The notes under the pieces were generated by a model. That model was not told where the DNA came from. It saw nothing but the letters and a program-made list of their open reading frames with translations, and searched no databases. Made by a program: the position numbers and the translations under genes. 64,000 nucleotides of DNA, from contig OZ025273.1 of assembly GCA_964019165.1 (NCBI GenBank), positions 4,955,823-5,019,822 of the forward strand, in the 5' to 3' direction. This stretch comes from Mastigias papua (taxonomy: Eukaryota > Cnidaria > Scyphozoa > Rhizostomeae > Mastigiidae). Below, one piece after another: positions 1-12,321 of this stretch. Each line of letters starts with the position of its first letter. Position 1 is the stretch's first letter.

Positions 1-3000
1 TGGCAACAACAACAATAAGAACACCCATCCAATTCCAGCCAGGCCAGCATAAAATAGAAAAGCACCAGGCCTCGACAGTAATGATATCAAGTTCAAAAAC
101 GTTAGGGCTACAATCAGGTTAAAAAACCAATTAACAGCTGTTGAAGATGCTGTTCCAATACTCCGTGCCCATAATGGGTAAATTTCGGCATTTATAGCCC
201 ATGGCATTGGACCCATACCTGGTGCAAATACAGCGAGGTATAGAATCATGGACAGGACAGCAAGCCAAGCATAGCTCGTTGGGCAGGACTTTTCACTCCA
301 GTGTAATGATGTAGAATTACACAGTGTTGGTCGTATTCCTGAAGTCGCAAACGATAAACAAGAACTATTCACATATATATCTTTCACTGGATTCTCATAG
401 CAAAATCCACACTTGGAGTTTTTAAGACAATCATAACAAGTGCTGTACTGGATGCTGCACTCATCCTGGGGGTAACTAATTGTAGTCTTTGGCGACTCGT
501 TCTTTACTAAAATGAATGTTGCTGCAAGCAAACACAGCGACAAGACTACCCCCAGTAAGCTACCTAATGTCAGTTTCCGCCTTCCAGCTCGTTCTACAAG
601 GAACAATGCTGCAAATGTAAATACGAAGTTCCCCGCAGCAACGACAGCAGCGTACCAAATCGCAGTTTGTTCGTCCTCAATGCCAGCAAGCGATATAATT
701 GTTGCACTGTAATACCTGAAAAAGTAATGTGAACACTTCCATAATGGAACAGGGCGCTCTATTTACAAGTAACGAACCTCGAAATTCATTCGAATATTAA
801 CAAATCTATCTTCTCCAATTAGACTACCAAATAGTATGCTCTGAAGCCGCAAAGAAGATTAATTCTTTCTATCTGGATCTTTCATCGTTACAACTGTGTC
901 TGAAATGCTTCAACACAACTGGACAAGAAGTATATTCAGCAAGGTGGCCTACAGCAGCGTCAACAGCCATAAAGTTAAATAGAAATTCGCCAAGAGGTGG
1001 AATACCAATGGAGTACAGAATGACCAAAAGAAGATGACGAAAGTGGGGCCGCTTTGTGCCCATTTCTTAACCACTAGGCTTGCTTTAGGACACTATGCTA
1101 GGTTCTGTTGAGAGCAATTCAGTCCTTTCATTGTACAAGGCATTTAGAAAAGCCTAAAGTGTGGATACACTGACGGCCTTTCTGATTTCGCTCAGTACTC
1201 AAGAAAAGCTCCGAGACAGGATAGCACGGAAACATTTTAAGGCGAATGGCGAATAGTTCAGTTCACAGTAATTCCAGCAAGATAATATATACTCCCTCAT
1301 TACCAAAACGATTTCTTCCTTTCCACCGCTTTAATACTCTTCATCTACCTGATAAAAGCCCCATCTCAATTCAAATACATCTTTGAATCGGTTGATAGTT
1401 ATACTCTCTCAGTGGAAAATTCACATTCAGAAAATTTTCAGCAAAAATATACCTAACTGACTTGCACACAAGTCCAATAGGTAAACCAAAGCCTAAATTT
1501 TAGCCTAAGGTGCTGCGATCTTCTTGCAAGGAAAGAGTAGCCTGACTATAACTGACCAATAAACCTTTTCCATTACCCGTTAAAATCTGTTTCATTAGGG
1601 CTACACTAGGAATTAACAATTTAAAGTGCTGGGGAGGGGGGTAACAGCTAGGGTTAGGAAAGTGTTGGCCTAAAACAACATTTTGACGTCTATAGTGTTT
1701 TGATGGGCGAGAGGCCAAGTGGTTAGAGCGCTTGACTGCTGAGCAAAACATCGATGGCTCAAGCCGAACCCTCCGATCATAGGTGGTGTGCTCGCTCACT
1801 GTCCACCCAGCAACAAATGGGTGGCTAGTGGCAACACTGGGGAAGTTAAAGGCGGCGAGGAAAGGAACTGGCTACCTTGCCTCACTATGGCGGCGGCTCA
1901 GGGTAAGTTTCCTCTCTAACTGGCACTCCCTAACGCACGGAATCGTATATGGGACTGATCTTTATCTTTATAGTGTTTTAGCACTAAGAAATCATAACAG
2001 ATATTTCTCTTGCCAATGCCTTTTTGTTAGAGCGAGATATTACGTTCTGTGCATAGGGACTTCACACTTCATTCCAAAAGAAAGCCGGATCACCAACGAT
2101 GAACACACAAGTCAACGGTGGCTATTTCAAAGCAAAAGGAAATTCACATCAATAGTGGACAAAATCTCCAAATTAAACACACTACAACCTGGGTCATTTA
2201 GATTATCATTTGATGGATAGTTCAATTAGGTGGCACTGTTGCACTGTTGCACTAAGACTCTGATATCGTTAGTGATCAACTGAAATCTTCAAATAAAGTA
2301 CAGTTCAATCCCGCTAAGTCGTACCCTGGATAATTCCGACCTTCGCTTAGTCGGACTGATTTCTCATTCCCCATGGATTCACTCCAACTTATTCAGAGCT
2401 TCGGTTAACTTGGACACTAGTTAACTCGGACCCATTTCCAATTTACCTTGAGATCCCGACATAACGGGATTCTACTGTATAGTGAAAATCTGATAAGATC
2501 TATCACAACCAAAAGTAAAAACAAAAACATTTCAAGTTGCAAAATAATTTGCTTTCAAATGACACGTATGTATAAAGACACTTACATGACAGTGTTGATG
2601 CCAGAAAGCTGTTGAATAGCCTGCAATCCACAGCCAACAATTATGGCTCGTCTTGTGTATGATGTCTTCCACACTCTGGCAAATGTCTTAAATATGTTTT
2701 CTTTTTCTACCACAAGTAAGAAAAGAAAAAGCGGAGTAAAGGTCCATTAACGCAAAATACAAAAGGAATGTATCGTGCATCAAAGGTAAGTTGTAGAAAG
2801 CCAATAATTCTGTCGACTTTTTGCTAATAACAGAAAATAGGGATTGATTTCGATGTGCACAGTCAATGACACTAGTGCAAGGCATCCGCGTTTACATTAC
2901 AGGACATGGGTGCATCATGAACCGTGTTGTGAAATTGCTAACGTGATGAATGTAAAGGAAAATGATCAAATTGATGTAATATCCTGTTTTTATGCATTCG

Positions 3001-6000
3001 CTCTGTGAAACTGTTGTGAAGGAGTTACTCTTGAAACCATATGTATGATCCATAAGAAGTGATCAAATTGAGCACAAATAATGAGACTTAACAATTCTTC
3101 CAATAAACTGTAAAATAAAGAACGAAAAGATAATAATTTGAAGATTTCAATCTCGTCGGGGTGAGTGTATAATTTCTCAGAAACATACACGCCAAACAAA
3201 GTGACATCTCAGTACAAGCTAGAAAAGAGCATTCTTGAATCAGTCCCATGGGGTTTATCTATTTTTGACGTTTTCGAAGGGGGCATATCTGAGGGGGGGA
3301 TATACGAGGAGGCCTATAGAATTTTCTGAAAAATTTCACACAACAGTGAATCATTTTACGTATGCTATATATAAAAGTTAGTTCCAACAATGCTTTTCCT
3401 ATCTTCTGTGACGGAGGCCTATTTTGATGGGATTTATGAACTAAAAACATGATTAATTGCAAGTTAACAGTGTAGTTCTAAATGGTAACTTTTGAAGGCT
3501 TATCTCATTTCTCCTCAATTACATATCAACTTACATCACCTAATAGAGATGTCATAACACTTCTCCAACTCAGAAAATAAATAACCAATTTGAAAAACAA
3601 TTCAAACTATGTTGAAGGCAATAAACACACAATTACCGTGAGAAGCATTGCTCTGACAGTTGCTTACAATTGCTTTCAACTCCTCCTCTACATCATTTGT
3701 ACTACGCAGCCTAATGAGAACGGTCTCGGCTTCTGCAAGTTTCCCTGTACAAGGAAGTGAGCAAAAGATGCAAATTCAACCTGGTCAAATCACTGCAACA
3801 TTAAAAACTTTCAAGAATGTCCTTAGCATTTCTAGCCAGTACATCATTTATGAAACACTAAGAATGTGCAGCAATCAAGATATGGAAAGAAAAATTTGTT
3901 CTGTTTGTGTCTTCTTTATTCAAGTTTGCATACAAATACAATTATTCAACTATGTTTAAATGCTGTTCTGATAGTCTCACTGGGCTATGGAACCCTGTTT
4001 TTTATCAACATACAGTGCTATGGTATATAATGGTTTATTTCTAGAACCAAAATGCATTGGACCTGTAAAATCCCCTATTTACCTGGTATGAGGACTTGAA
4101 GTAAGACCTCATAGTACATGTCTCTTTCCATCAACATTCTGTTCAAACTAAAACTTTGAGATTGCAAGATATCATATTGCATTTTCAGAGTATTAAAAAT
4201 CTGCCTACAACATTGTACGGTACTATAAAACTACTTCAGAGTGTAAATCAGTATGCTACGAAATCAAGCTAGACTGAGGAGCACTGGGATCTTCAGAAAC
4301 AGAAGCTCTTAGTTAACTTTGCTCTACCACCAGTTGAATGACATAACAGCTGAGCAACTAAAACACAAAACTGTTGCACAAAGATAATTGGATCTAGCTA
4401 TGAAATACAGAAAACTTGACCATTTTATTCCCAAGAAGGAAAGGCTTATTATCAGCAAATCCTTTTTCAAGGTATCAAAGAAGAGTAACTATCAATGATA
4501 TTGAATCAAATAATTCTTTAAAACTACCTAGGTGCACTAAATGTCTTGGACTTTCAGGCATGAAGAGCATACCAAATAGCATAATTACTGCAGGCACTCC
4601 CCCAATACCAAGCATATACCTTCAGAGATACAATTGCAAAGAAACTCGTTAGGCCAATCATAGTCACATAATTCTGATAAAACAAATGAAATTCACACAG
4701 CTTAATCATCATCTATATTCTTCTTTATCAAGAACAGAGAAATTTCTACAGAGATAAGCATGGGAAAGCCAAGAATGCATTCAGTTACAAAAGGGTACTA
4801 TCCCATAAACAAAAGCATACCCTGTCAATTTGCCAGTCAACAACCACATTCCTGATCATGTGAAACTATCACTCAAGATCACTGAATGTGTACCAAAATG
4901 TAGTAATACTTGAAAGCATACAAGTTGATATTTGCTTACAGGCCTATCAAAAATTACTTATCTTTGGGATTTACTTCAGTTGCTTCAAATCAGATGATAT
5001 GAGCTGAACATCTTGAGCAAAACTCATCTTTTAATAACCTACTTGGAGATCTACTTACATAAAAATGTTTATCAAAGAGGTTCTAAATCTCATACATCAA
5101 ATGCATTGCTTTTAGTTTAATCCAGAGTTGACCGACCCATACATTCAAAGCTACTAGCATGCATACCCCAAAAAATCAATGCAAAAGTAGTGTTCAAAAA
5201 TGAAAGACACATTCTTTAGCAAATATATAAGTACCTCCAACCATGTTCTTCATCTCTTGAGAACAGCCCATCAACAACTGATGCAACAAACTGTCCAAAT
5301 GTGATAAACATCTGATATATGGTAATAAGTTTACCTCTGATATCTGCAGGAGCACATTCTGCTACATACATTGGACATGTTGTTGATGCATATCCTAAGC
5401 AAACAAGTAGAGGGGAAAATTAAAAATACACTAGATATCACTTAAGAGAAAATGAGGAAAACTTCATGGAATCATGGAAGATGAGGGTGCATGGCAGGCC
5501 TCAGCCCCCCTTTTATTTTCATAGAGAAGTTGGGCCTCCTTGGGGTCATTCAATTAGTACGTACGCTCTAAATTGGCTAAAATTTGACCCCCCCTCCCCC
5601 CTCGTACGCACACGTACGCTTGATACTCACCCCCCTTTTTGCGTACGTATTCTTGGTTGTTTGACCCCCCCCCCCATCTCTAAAAGAAAGTTTCTAGACA
5701 TTCAAAATGACGGAGAAAGACTTTGTAAGCATTCACGAGAAATTAAAATGATCACTTCACATGTATTTCATAAAAAATTTATAATATTGTTCAAACAAAA
5801 TAGCATTATACTAGAACAGGGGTTGTCAAATTCATTTGGCCCAAGGGCCACATAGCATATAACATGGCGCCACAGTGACCGGGTAGGTTGACAGAACCCG
5901 AGAGGGCTAGGTAATAGGGGCTTTCAAATATACATAAGTCATCGCATGTTTCCTATCTGGCGTGCTAGATAACGACGAAAAACTGGGTATTCAGCCTTGT

Positions 6001-8810
6001 AAAAGCCACTAGTAAATGCCGCTATTACAATGGGAAAAATATCGCTGGGTTTCAGTTTATTCAAAATTCCTAGGGGGCCACATTGACGGATTCGGCCTGC
6101 GGGCCGTATGATTGACACCCCTGTGCTAGAAGTAATTTCAACTGAATACGTACTACGTTAATTAAATATCTGTTAAGGGACCTTTGCAAATGAAAATATT
6201 GCAGGATGTATGCAAAAAGATGATAAGGTTTTGCTTTGCGTACGTACTTCATGTGTCAACCCCCCCTCCCCCTTGTACGCATTCGTACGCATTTGCTTGA
6301 CCCCCCTCCCCCCCTTCGTGCGTACGTACTAAATGAATGGCCCCCTTCTCTTTCTCTGGGTGATGTAAATATATTAATTAGACAAATAGAACTAGATTAA
6401 AACTGCATATCTAATTATTACTCCCACAGATCATTGGTTCACTAGTTTCCAATAAAATATTGATGCATTTAAAACTTCTTGAGAACTATGGAGGGTGTGG
6501 TCTCATCACAGATTCATTCTTATCACACCCTTCATTGTTCTCAAGAAGTTTTTAATGCACCTGATAAAGATTTGCCCCTTATATTGGCAAAGGCCCTGAT
6601 GCAAAAAATGTAGCTCTCTGCCACAGTTTCAACTGTTAGCAAAAATAGCTATTCTACATATGTCAATGCACAAAAAGTTTGCAAAATACATGAAGACAAA
6701 AAAGTCATGAGGATGTCATGAGAAACCAAAATGCTGCATATTTAGTGTGTTTACTGTTCTTTGAAGTTAACTAATCAGATTCATGTAAGGAAGTGTTCTG
6801 CCAAGTCTTCATAGAGGTACTTATCTCATAGGCAATTCAACACAACAGAGTATAACTGCTCCACATTAGGGTCAAAAATTATATAATCTCCTTTTATGTG
6901 GATAAAACTCAGTCCATATGGCTTTATCCTATCTGGAGCTTTAACCTTGAAACTGATTGTCCACATATAATGCACACAATGGCAATGTAAACACTTAAAA
7001 TGAAAAACAAAAGGAAAATTCCTGCAAAATATCAAAGGACAGAAGATGAAAATTCTAAGTGTGCCTAAATAATTAATATTGAGGTGACAACAGTCTAAAT
7101 CTCCAAAATGTGAATCAACAACTACTATAAAGGCCATTAAAGAAACAAGGTACTCTGTCTCTACAATGTTATCTATGTCAATTTATATCAGAGGATTGCA
7201 TATTCAAAATTTCAAACCTCTTGTGAAAGACCCATATGAATAATCCTATTCTGTAAGAATTTTGACAAATTATTCTCACTTATATTGCACCTAGCTTTTA
7301 TTTTAGGTTGCATAAAGAGGCTTCCAAGCTTATTCTTCATAAGTACCAAGCATAACAACTCAATGCTGTGAGAACTTAGCTTATGCCATGATTAAATTTC
7401 AAGAGCTTAAGCACCCTCATGTGAGTCAACATGTGAACTTGATGTTGTTATACTCAGCATCATACTATGGTGGTATCTCATGCTTTATGATAGTTTATTT
7501 CTTGACTAATCACTGAAGTTCAGTAAGTTCACAGACTCTAATTACCTTGCCTCCAATAGTCTTGGATTAGCCAAAGTACAATGCTGCATTGTTTTGGTTA
7601 ATGTTGACTGCAAAATATGATCATTGCTGTTGCATTTTCATATTTTCCATGTTGTGGCCCTGGGGTAGTCACAATTATTGTTCCCTTGGATATTGTTCTT
7701 GCAGTGTATGTGATGTACTTTGTAATTTATACTATTAAGTAATTTTTCATGTGCCTTTTATGGAATGTAAAAAATAAGATGGGTCTAAATGTCAGTTTTA
7801 TGCCTTACCCAAACTCAAAAGAGACTGACTTGACTACAGAGTATGGCCTTTTTCAACAAGATCTCAAGTGTGCATAAGTGCAAGTATGAACTTGGTCTCA
7901 AGTGTGCATTTTAAGTGTGCACTGGACTTTTTAGCTTACAAATTAAATTAAGTTTGGCTATCTCCTGTATTTTATGTAGTGGAATAAGACTGTCAAACAA
8001 ATGCTTCATCATTATCAGTATGATAGCTTGAAAAATCTTGTTATGAATGAAACTAAGCTCTTAAACCACACCCTATCACGCTTTTCAGCATCTTGTCACG
8101 CCCATTTCAGGGTGTGCAGCACCATTTGAAAATAAGAATCTGGAGTGTGCACATGCTAAACTCTGCAGTTAGGGACACCTGACGAGGAAATCTGATACGT
8201 GTGAAATAAACGTTTACTCGCACAAAAAAAGCAAGCAATATTTTCATTGCAGATTTCCCAGCATTTTATTGAAACGTTTTTCATTACCAATTGCAACTCC
8301 AACAACAAGCCTTCCAATCAGCAAAATTTCTTTTTCCGTCGCCACTGCCATAATAACTGCTCCTGATGTGAATATCACTGAGCTTGTTATCAGAACCAGC
8401 TTTCTTCCAAATTTATCATTAAACCATCCACCAGAAATTGCTCCAAATATTGCAGCACCGACGGTCGAACTAACAACTAATTCCTTCCAAAGATTATCTA
8501 AGTGGAAAAGTCTTGCTAATGGTAGTAACGCCCCTGATATTACACCCGTATCATATCCAAATAAAAAGCCACCAAGTGCTGCAAAGAAAGTCAGAGCATA
8601 CATGGACCAAGTTCCATTATTTCTTCTATGGCTGAGATTACTGTCAACTAAAGGTGTTTTCTCAGACGCTGGAAGATCTTCACATGAACTATTTACAGCA
8701 GTGACTAGGCCATTATCCTGCGTATTGGGTTCATCAATTTCTGAGGGAAACGTTTCACATTCGCTATTTCCTAGGCGATTTGATATGCCCTCTTGGACTC
8801 TGTATGACAT
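1..8810 (-). CDS. SLC2A13: Proton/myo-inositol cotransporter, SLC2A13 (HMIT)-like, 3' partial
   Basis: Major facilitator sugar-transporter family; the family member HMIT carries myo-inositol with protons across membranes. Exons on the minus strand: 8288-8810, 5235-5394, 4528-4619, 3637-3744, 2586-2700 and 1-715 (continues past the left edge). All junctions are GT-AG and phases agree, giving 571 codons without a stop. Seen: a cytosolic N-terminus of about 70 residues, TM1 with GYDTGVISGA (residues 85-94), the loop motif DKFGRK (132-137), GRLVVGVAIG, PMYVAECAPADIRGK, PESPRHL after TM6, QQLSGINTVMYYS at TM7, and NAEIYPLWARSIG near the end. A long Cys-rich extracellular loop between TM9 and TM10 (C-x7-C-x2-C-x5-C-x2-C) is what separates HMIT from ordinary GLUTs. 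The C-terminal tail is outside the window. The start is the ATG at 8810, the first Met of the open frame. Confidence 0.95.
1705..1972 (+). mobile_element. tRNA-Ser-derived SINE (family 1), copy a
   Basis: The head resembles a serine tRNA: GGCCAAGTGGTTAGAGCGC (D arm/box A), an anticodon loop reading CTGCTGA (GCT anticodon), then a box B-like GATGGCTCAAGCC. A unique body of about 200 bp follows, including ACTGTCCACCCAGCAACAAA, and the copy ends near TCTTTATCTTTA. At least four further copies occur at 29.8, 34.6, 41.9 and 50.7 kb. Family 1 copies carry internal Pol III promoter boxes; this one lies in SLC2A13 intron 5. Confidence 0.85.
5542..6345. mobile_element. MITE with GTACGTACG-containing terminal inverted repeats, in SLC2A13 intron 1
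   Basis: Left end 5542-5566 (CATTCAATTAGTACGTACGC) and right end 6320-6345 read as inverted copies (right end, reversed: CATTCATTTAGTACGTACGC). Just inside both ends are C-rich stretches mixed with GTACGCA/CGTACGC words. No transposase coding is seen, so it looks non-autonomous. The exact outer limits and target duplication are not clear. A separate hAT-like element sits inside it. Confidence 0.6.
5817..6123. mobile_element. hAT-family non-autonomous transposon nested in a MITE
   Basis: Starts CAGGGGTTGTCAAATTCAT and ends with the inverse (reversed: CAGGGGTGTCAATCAT), followed inward by GGCCCAAGGGCC and GGCCCGCAGGCC blocks. CAGGGGT ends with GGCCC blocks are characteristic of hAT elements. 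Flanks TACTAGAA (5809-5816) and TGCTAGAA (6124-6131) are an 8-bp target duplication with one mismatch, the hAT length. The element is 307 bp with no transposase. Confidence 0.8.
6464..6559. repeat. Palindromic hairpin repeat
   Basis: Arms of about 36 bp, 6464-6499 and 6524-6559, are inverse copies with three differences (arm core AAAACTTCTTGAGAAC then GAGGGTGTG or its variant), around a spacer of about 25 bp. It lies in SLC2A13 intron 1. It could be a tiny foldback MITE; no target duplication was identified. Confidence 0.7.
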
Positions 8811-11800
8811 ATTGATTCACAAATCTGAACTAAAAAATTGATTAAGTTCTGTACTTTGATAAGTGTGATGTGATCGCATACTCATGTAAGGTGGACTACC
8901 TACTGATGTTATCATCCTGTCATGATCACTGGTCACGATTCAAAGATAAAAACAATACTGTGGAAGGCTGGGTCGAGTGCTGCTATCGTCTGCAGTCGTC
9001 AGCATAAAGTACCAAGCATTGAGACAGGACCTAAAGACACCCTATGAGGTAGAACACCCATAGTAGTGTTAAGTCTATTTCTTTTCTATATCGTAAGAGG
9101 TATGAATCATGAACAAATTAATGTTGATTTACAGGGATCAACGATAATACATGGAAGTAAATAATCTCTGGCAGTGAGATAGGAGGACCCACTATGGTTG
9201 GGTCCTACGCCACAGAAAATTTTTCAAATTCTGCCCTCTAGAATGGCTTAAAATCTATCTCCCAGGTTATAATTGTGCTTAGGCTCAGATCTAAGAAAAA
9301 TCTAAAATCAGCATAAAGGTGTTGAAAAGTCTTGGAAAAACGTTGGAGGAAGGGCATAATGCCCAGACCCATATGCATTTCTGGAAACTGCCATTCCTTC
9401 TGATATTCCAGTCTGCTAAGCATGCCACATCAACACAAGTTACCCTATACAGACGAACACTGTCCCCTCTGACGCCACCCATGCTGACATGACTTCTCAC
9501 GAGTACTGAGTTTAATCGTTGGGAAATAAAATGTGGCAGGTGGATGAAATGGATGATCGGATGAAGAAATTTCGCCAGGGGCTTGTGAAGTGCATGGACA
9601 AGATGAAGCTTGAACATTTGATTCAGAATCCTTCCCTGACCAGCTTAGCACTTCGTTTTACCTATTTTCTCGTCATTAGACCTAGTATATAGCACAACTA
9701 CGAGATATTAGAATTTGAAATCTAGGCCTTGTTTGAATTTTTCAGCCTTTCTCTATGGTAGACTTGGTACATTCTGTGCTCACAGAGAGAGAGAGAGAGT
9801 ACGGGGAAATCACATCATTGACAGGCATGATTTATCTACAATCAATATTGCAATTTGACAATCATGAGCTGTCACCAGAATTTCGAGGAAACTTCCATGA
9901 TACAAAACTGCTCAATATCAAATATCTTTCCAACTGAAAAATGTATCTGATAAAAGTGGGGTGCCATAGCCCCCCGGTCCCCCTGCCACGCGACCCCTGG
10001 ACGGTTGAGATTGTCTGTGCCTACGTTGTGGACATGTATTACAACAAGATAAAGTTAATCATTTAAGCATCTCTATTGAGATAAATAATAATGTCTTCTC
10101 ATACACGTATTTCTTCTATGAGAAGCAAGCATATAAGAAACATGTGGCTCAAATCAGTGAAAAATTAAGACAAATTCTAAAAACACAGGCATGCTGAGCT
10201 TCAAAAATAAACTTTGAAAAAATTTCTTTGAAAGACTGTCTTATGTCTTGTTGTTGTCACACCGTTGTCTCCTCTGTGTCTAGACTGTTGTTGGTGTTGT
10301 AGGAAATTTCAAGAAATGAATAAAGAAACATTTTAATTAAGGCCAGATTTCACAGAATATTATCAAACACCCAGGCTGAAAGTAGAATGCTTGCTTATTA
10401 TAAGAAAGCGTTTAGCAGGCAAGCATCGTTATCTGAAACAAAAGCTCTTGCAAACTGCGTGCTGAGTATTAATCACGTGACGAGCAATTTAAGGTATGCT
10501 TTAAGGGGCCTAGGCCCCAATAGATTTAAAACCTTCTAGCAAATGTGAGAAAAAGTGTGGCACCATAGAGGTCATATTTTCCATACAATTACCTTTTACC
10601 AGGGCATCAAGTATTTAGTAAATTTCATTAGCAATTCGGTCGCAGTCCATCTACAGCCAAGTTCAGTCTGTATGCCCAAAAAAGACAGCAGAAGCTACAT
10701 AGTAGCCCTTTGCTCTTGTGCTCAGTCCACTGAATGACTGACATATGCCTAATATTTACATTTTGAGGAGAAGAGGAAGATGACCCAATGTGCGAATGGC
10801 CAAGCAGTCACAATTTTGAAAGATGCCTTGCTCTTTGCAGTGCAATCTACATCTATGCAACATTTTTGCTGCCAACTTTCCATACAGATCAAAGAACATA
10901 CAGTTTATTCAAAAGTTCAGGAAATAAATTATTGTGGGTATAGGGGGTGCAGCACCCCCACTTTAATAATCAAAAAGGGGGCTATTCGGGCAATCATTTT
11001 AGTTACTCGTATATACTGCTAGGGCAACTCTGGAAAATTCATTTAGGTTGCTAATTCACCGCTGTCTTCTGCACTAATATATTACAAAGTCTACGGAAAG
11101 TCAAAAGAAGTATCTAATAGTTTTACCACATTAGTTGACATAGTTTCCCTTTCTCAGGAACAGTGTGTCCTATCGTCAGGTATCTATGCTTCACACCCCT
11201 AATGGAAGCAACCACGTTTCACCCCTGGCAACATTCGACAGCAAAGAGAGTTTACACCAATGTCTCAGCCGATGTTTGTAATATGCATGGCCTTCGTTTT
11301 ATAAGATGGTATTTTAAGCATAGTACTGAAACCTTCCTAGCTTTTTTATGATTTCAGTGCTGAAAATTTCTTAGCACTTTCTTAGTAATGCAGTGCTACA
11401 CAGACAGATAGGCACTACACAAACATAACACTGAAATACTGCACTTAAATTTTTTTATGAAATCTGTGCAAGTTAAACACAAGAGATGATGTTGACACCA
11501 ACGTATCAACTTTCTTAGGTCTCAAAAATCCAGTACAGAACTTTCTTAACTTTTTGAGCAGCCGAATACTGCTTTCCTGCAAACTACTTTCTTATACAAA
11601 AACCTGTACTGCAGGTGATATGTGAGTATTTTAAGCAAATAGCTCAACATGCAAATCAGCTTGATATGTATTTCTACCATCAGTTCTATTCGTCCTGCCA
11701 CATTCACAAATATTTTGTCTAACAAAGTATTTAGAAATCAGCAGAAGTCAAAGGTATTAAGAAAACTCAAATTATAATGCCATCTAACGAACTATAAAAA

Positions 11801-12321
11801 GGGCGTTCCATTCATCAGTTTTACACCAGGGAGAGTCAACAGAAATATTCTTCATAAACATGCAATAGAAAATTGTGTAAAAGTTGCGAAGCAACAAGAA
11901 GTTGCTGGCAAATTGACATTAGGTATTTGTCGTTCAATCTAAAATGTATTCTAATTCCTTGTCCATATTTGCTGTTTAAACGCAAATCCAGAATTTCCTG
12001 AATAAAGAGAGGATGGCAGGCAGTGTCTTTTCATTATGGAAAGTCAACATTATTAGTTGCTCTAGTATAGATGCTACACTATTTAATGCAACTTGTAGCT
12101 CTTTCTTGGGAGGAGAAAACTAAGCTACAAAGGAACGGCTGTTGAGGTCAAGATGACGAGAAAAAGTTATGAAAGAGGCACCAGCACTACAAAAAGTTCT
12201 AGGGAAGTACAGCTGGCAAAAATAGTTAGCACAGCATACTTTAAAGAAGAATAGAATAATAGAGTAAAACTCACAGATTGTAACTACTATCAAATTGTAT
12301 TATATCAATGGTTATTATCAG
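8811..12321. other. Intergenic region between divergent SLC2A13 and GPCR genes
   Basis: No coding exon or element is recognised here. It contains a short GA run near 9787-9800 and scattered AT-rich sequence. A TATA-like string, CTATAAAAAGGG, lies at 11792-11803, about 520 bp upstream of the GPCR start codon. That spacing would allow a 5' UTR or a leader exon, but nothing else supports it as a promoter. Confidence 0.5.

Noticed and set aside
1705..1780. A tRNA-Ser gene
   Set aside because: Five copies share a 200-bp body and the stems are imperfect, so it is a SINE family.
8269..8841. Plus-strand 190-codon open frame
   Set aside because: It is the antisense shadow of SLC2A13 exon 1, which has clear family motifs.
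11792..11803. TATA box for the GPCR
   Set aside because: The string is good, but it is 520 bp from the start codon with no other promoter evidence; mentioned only in the intergenic entry.
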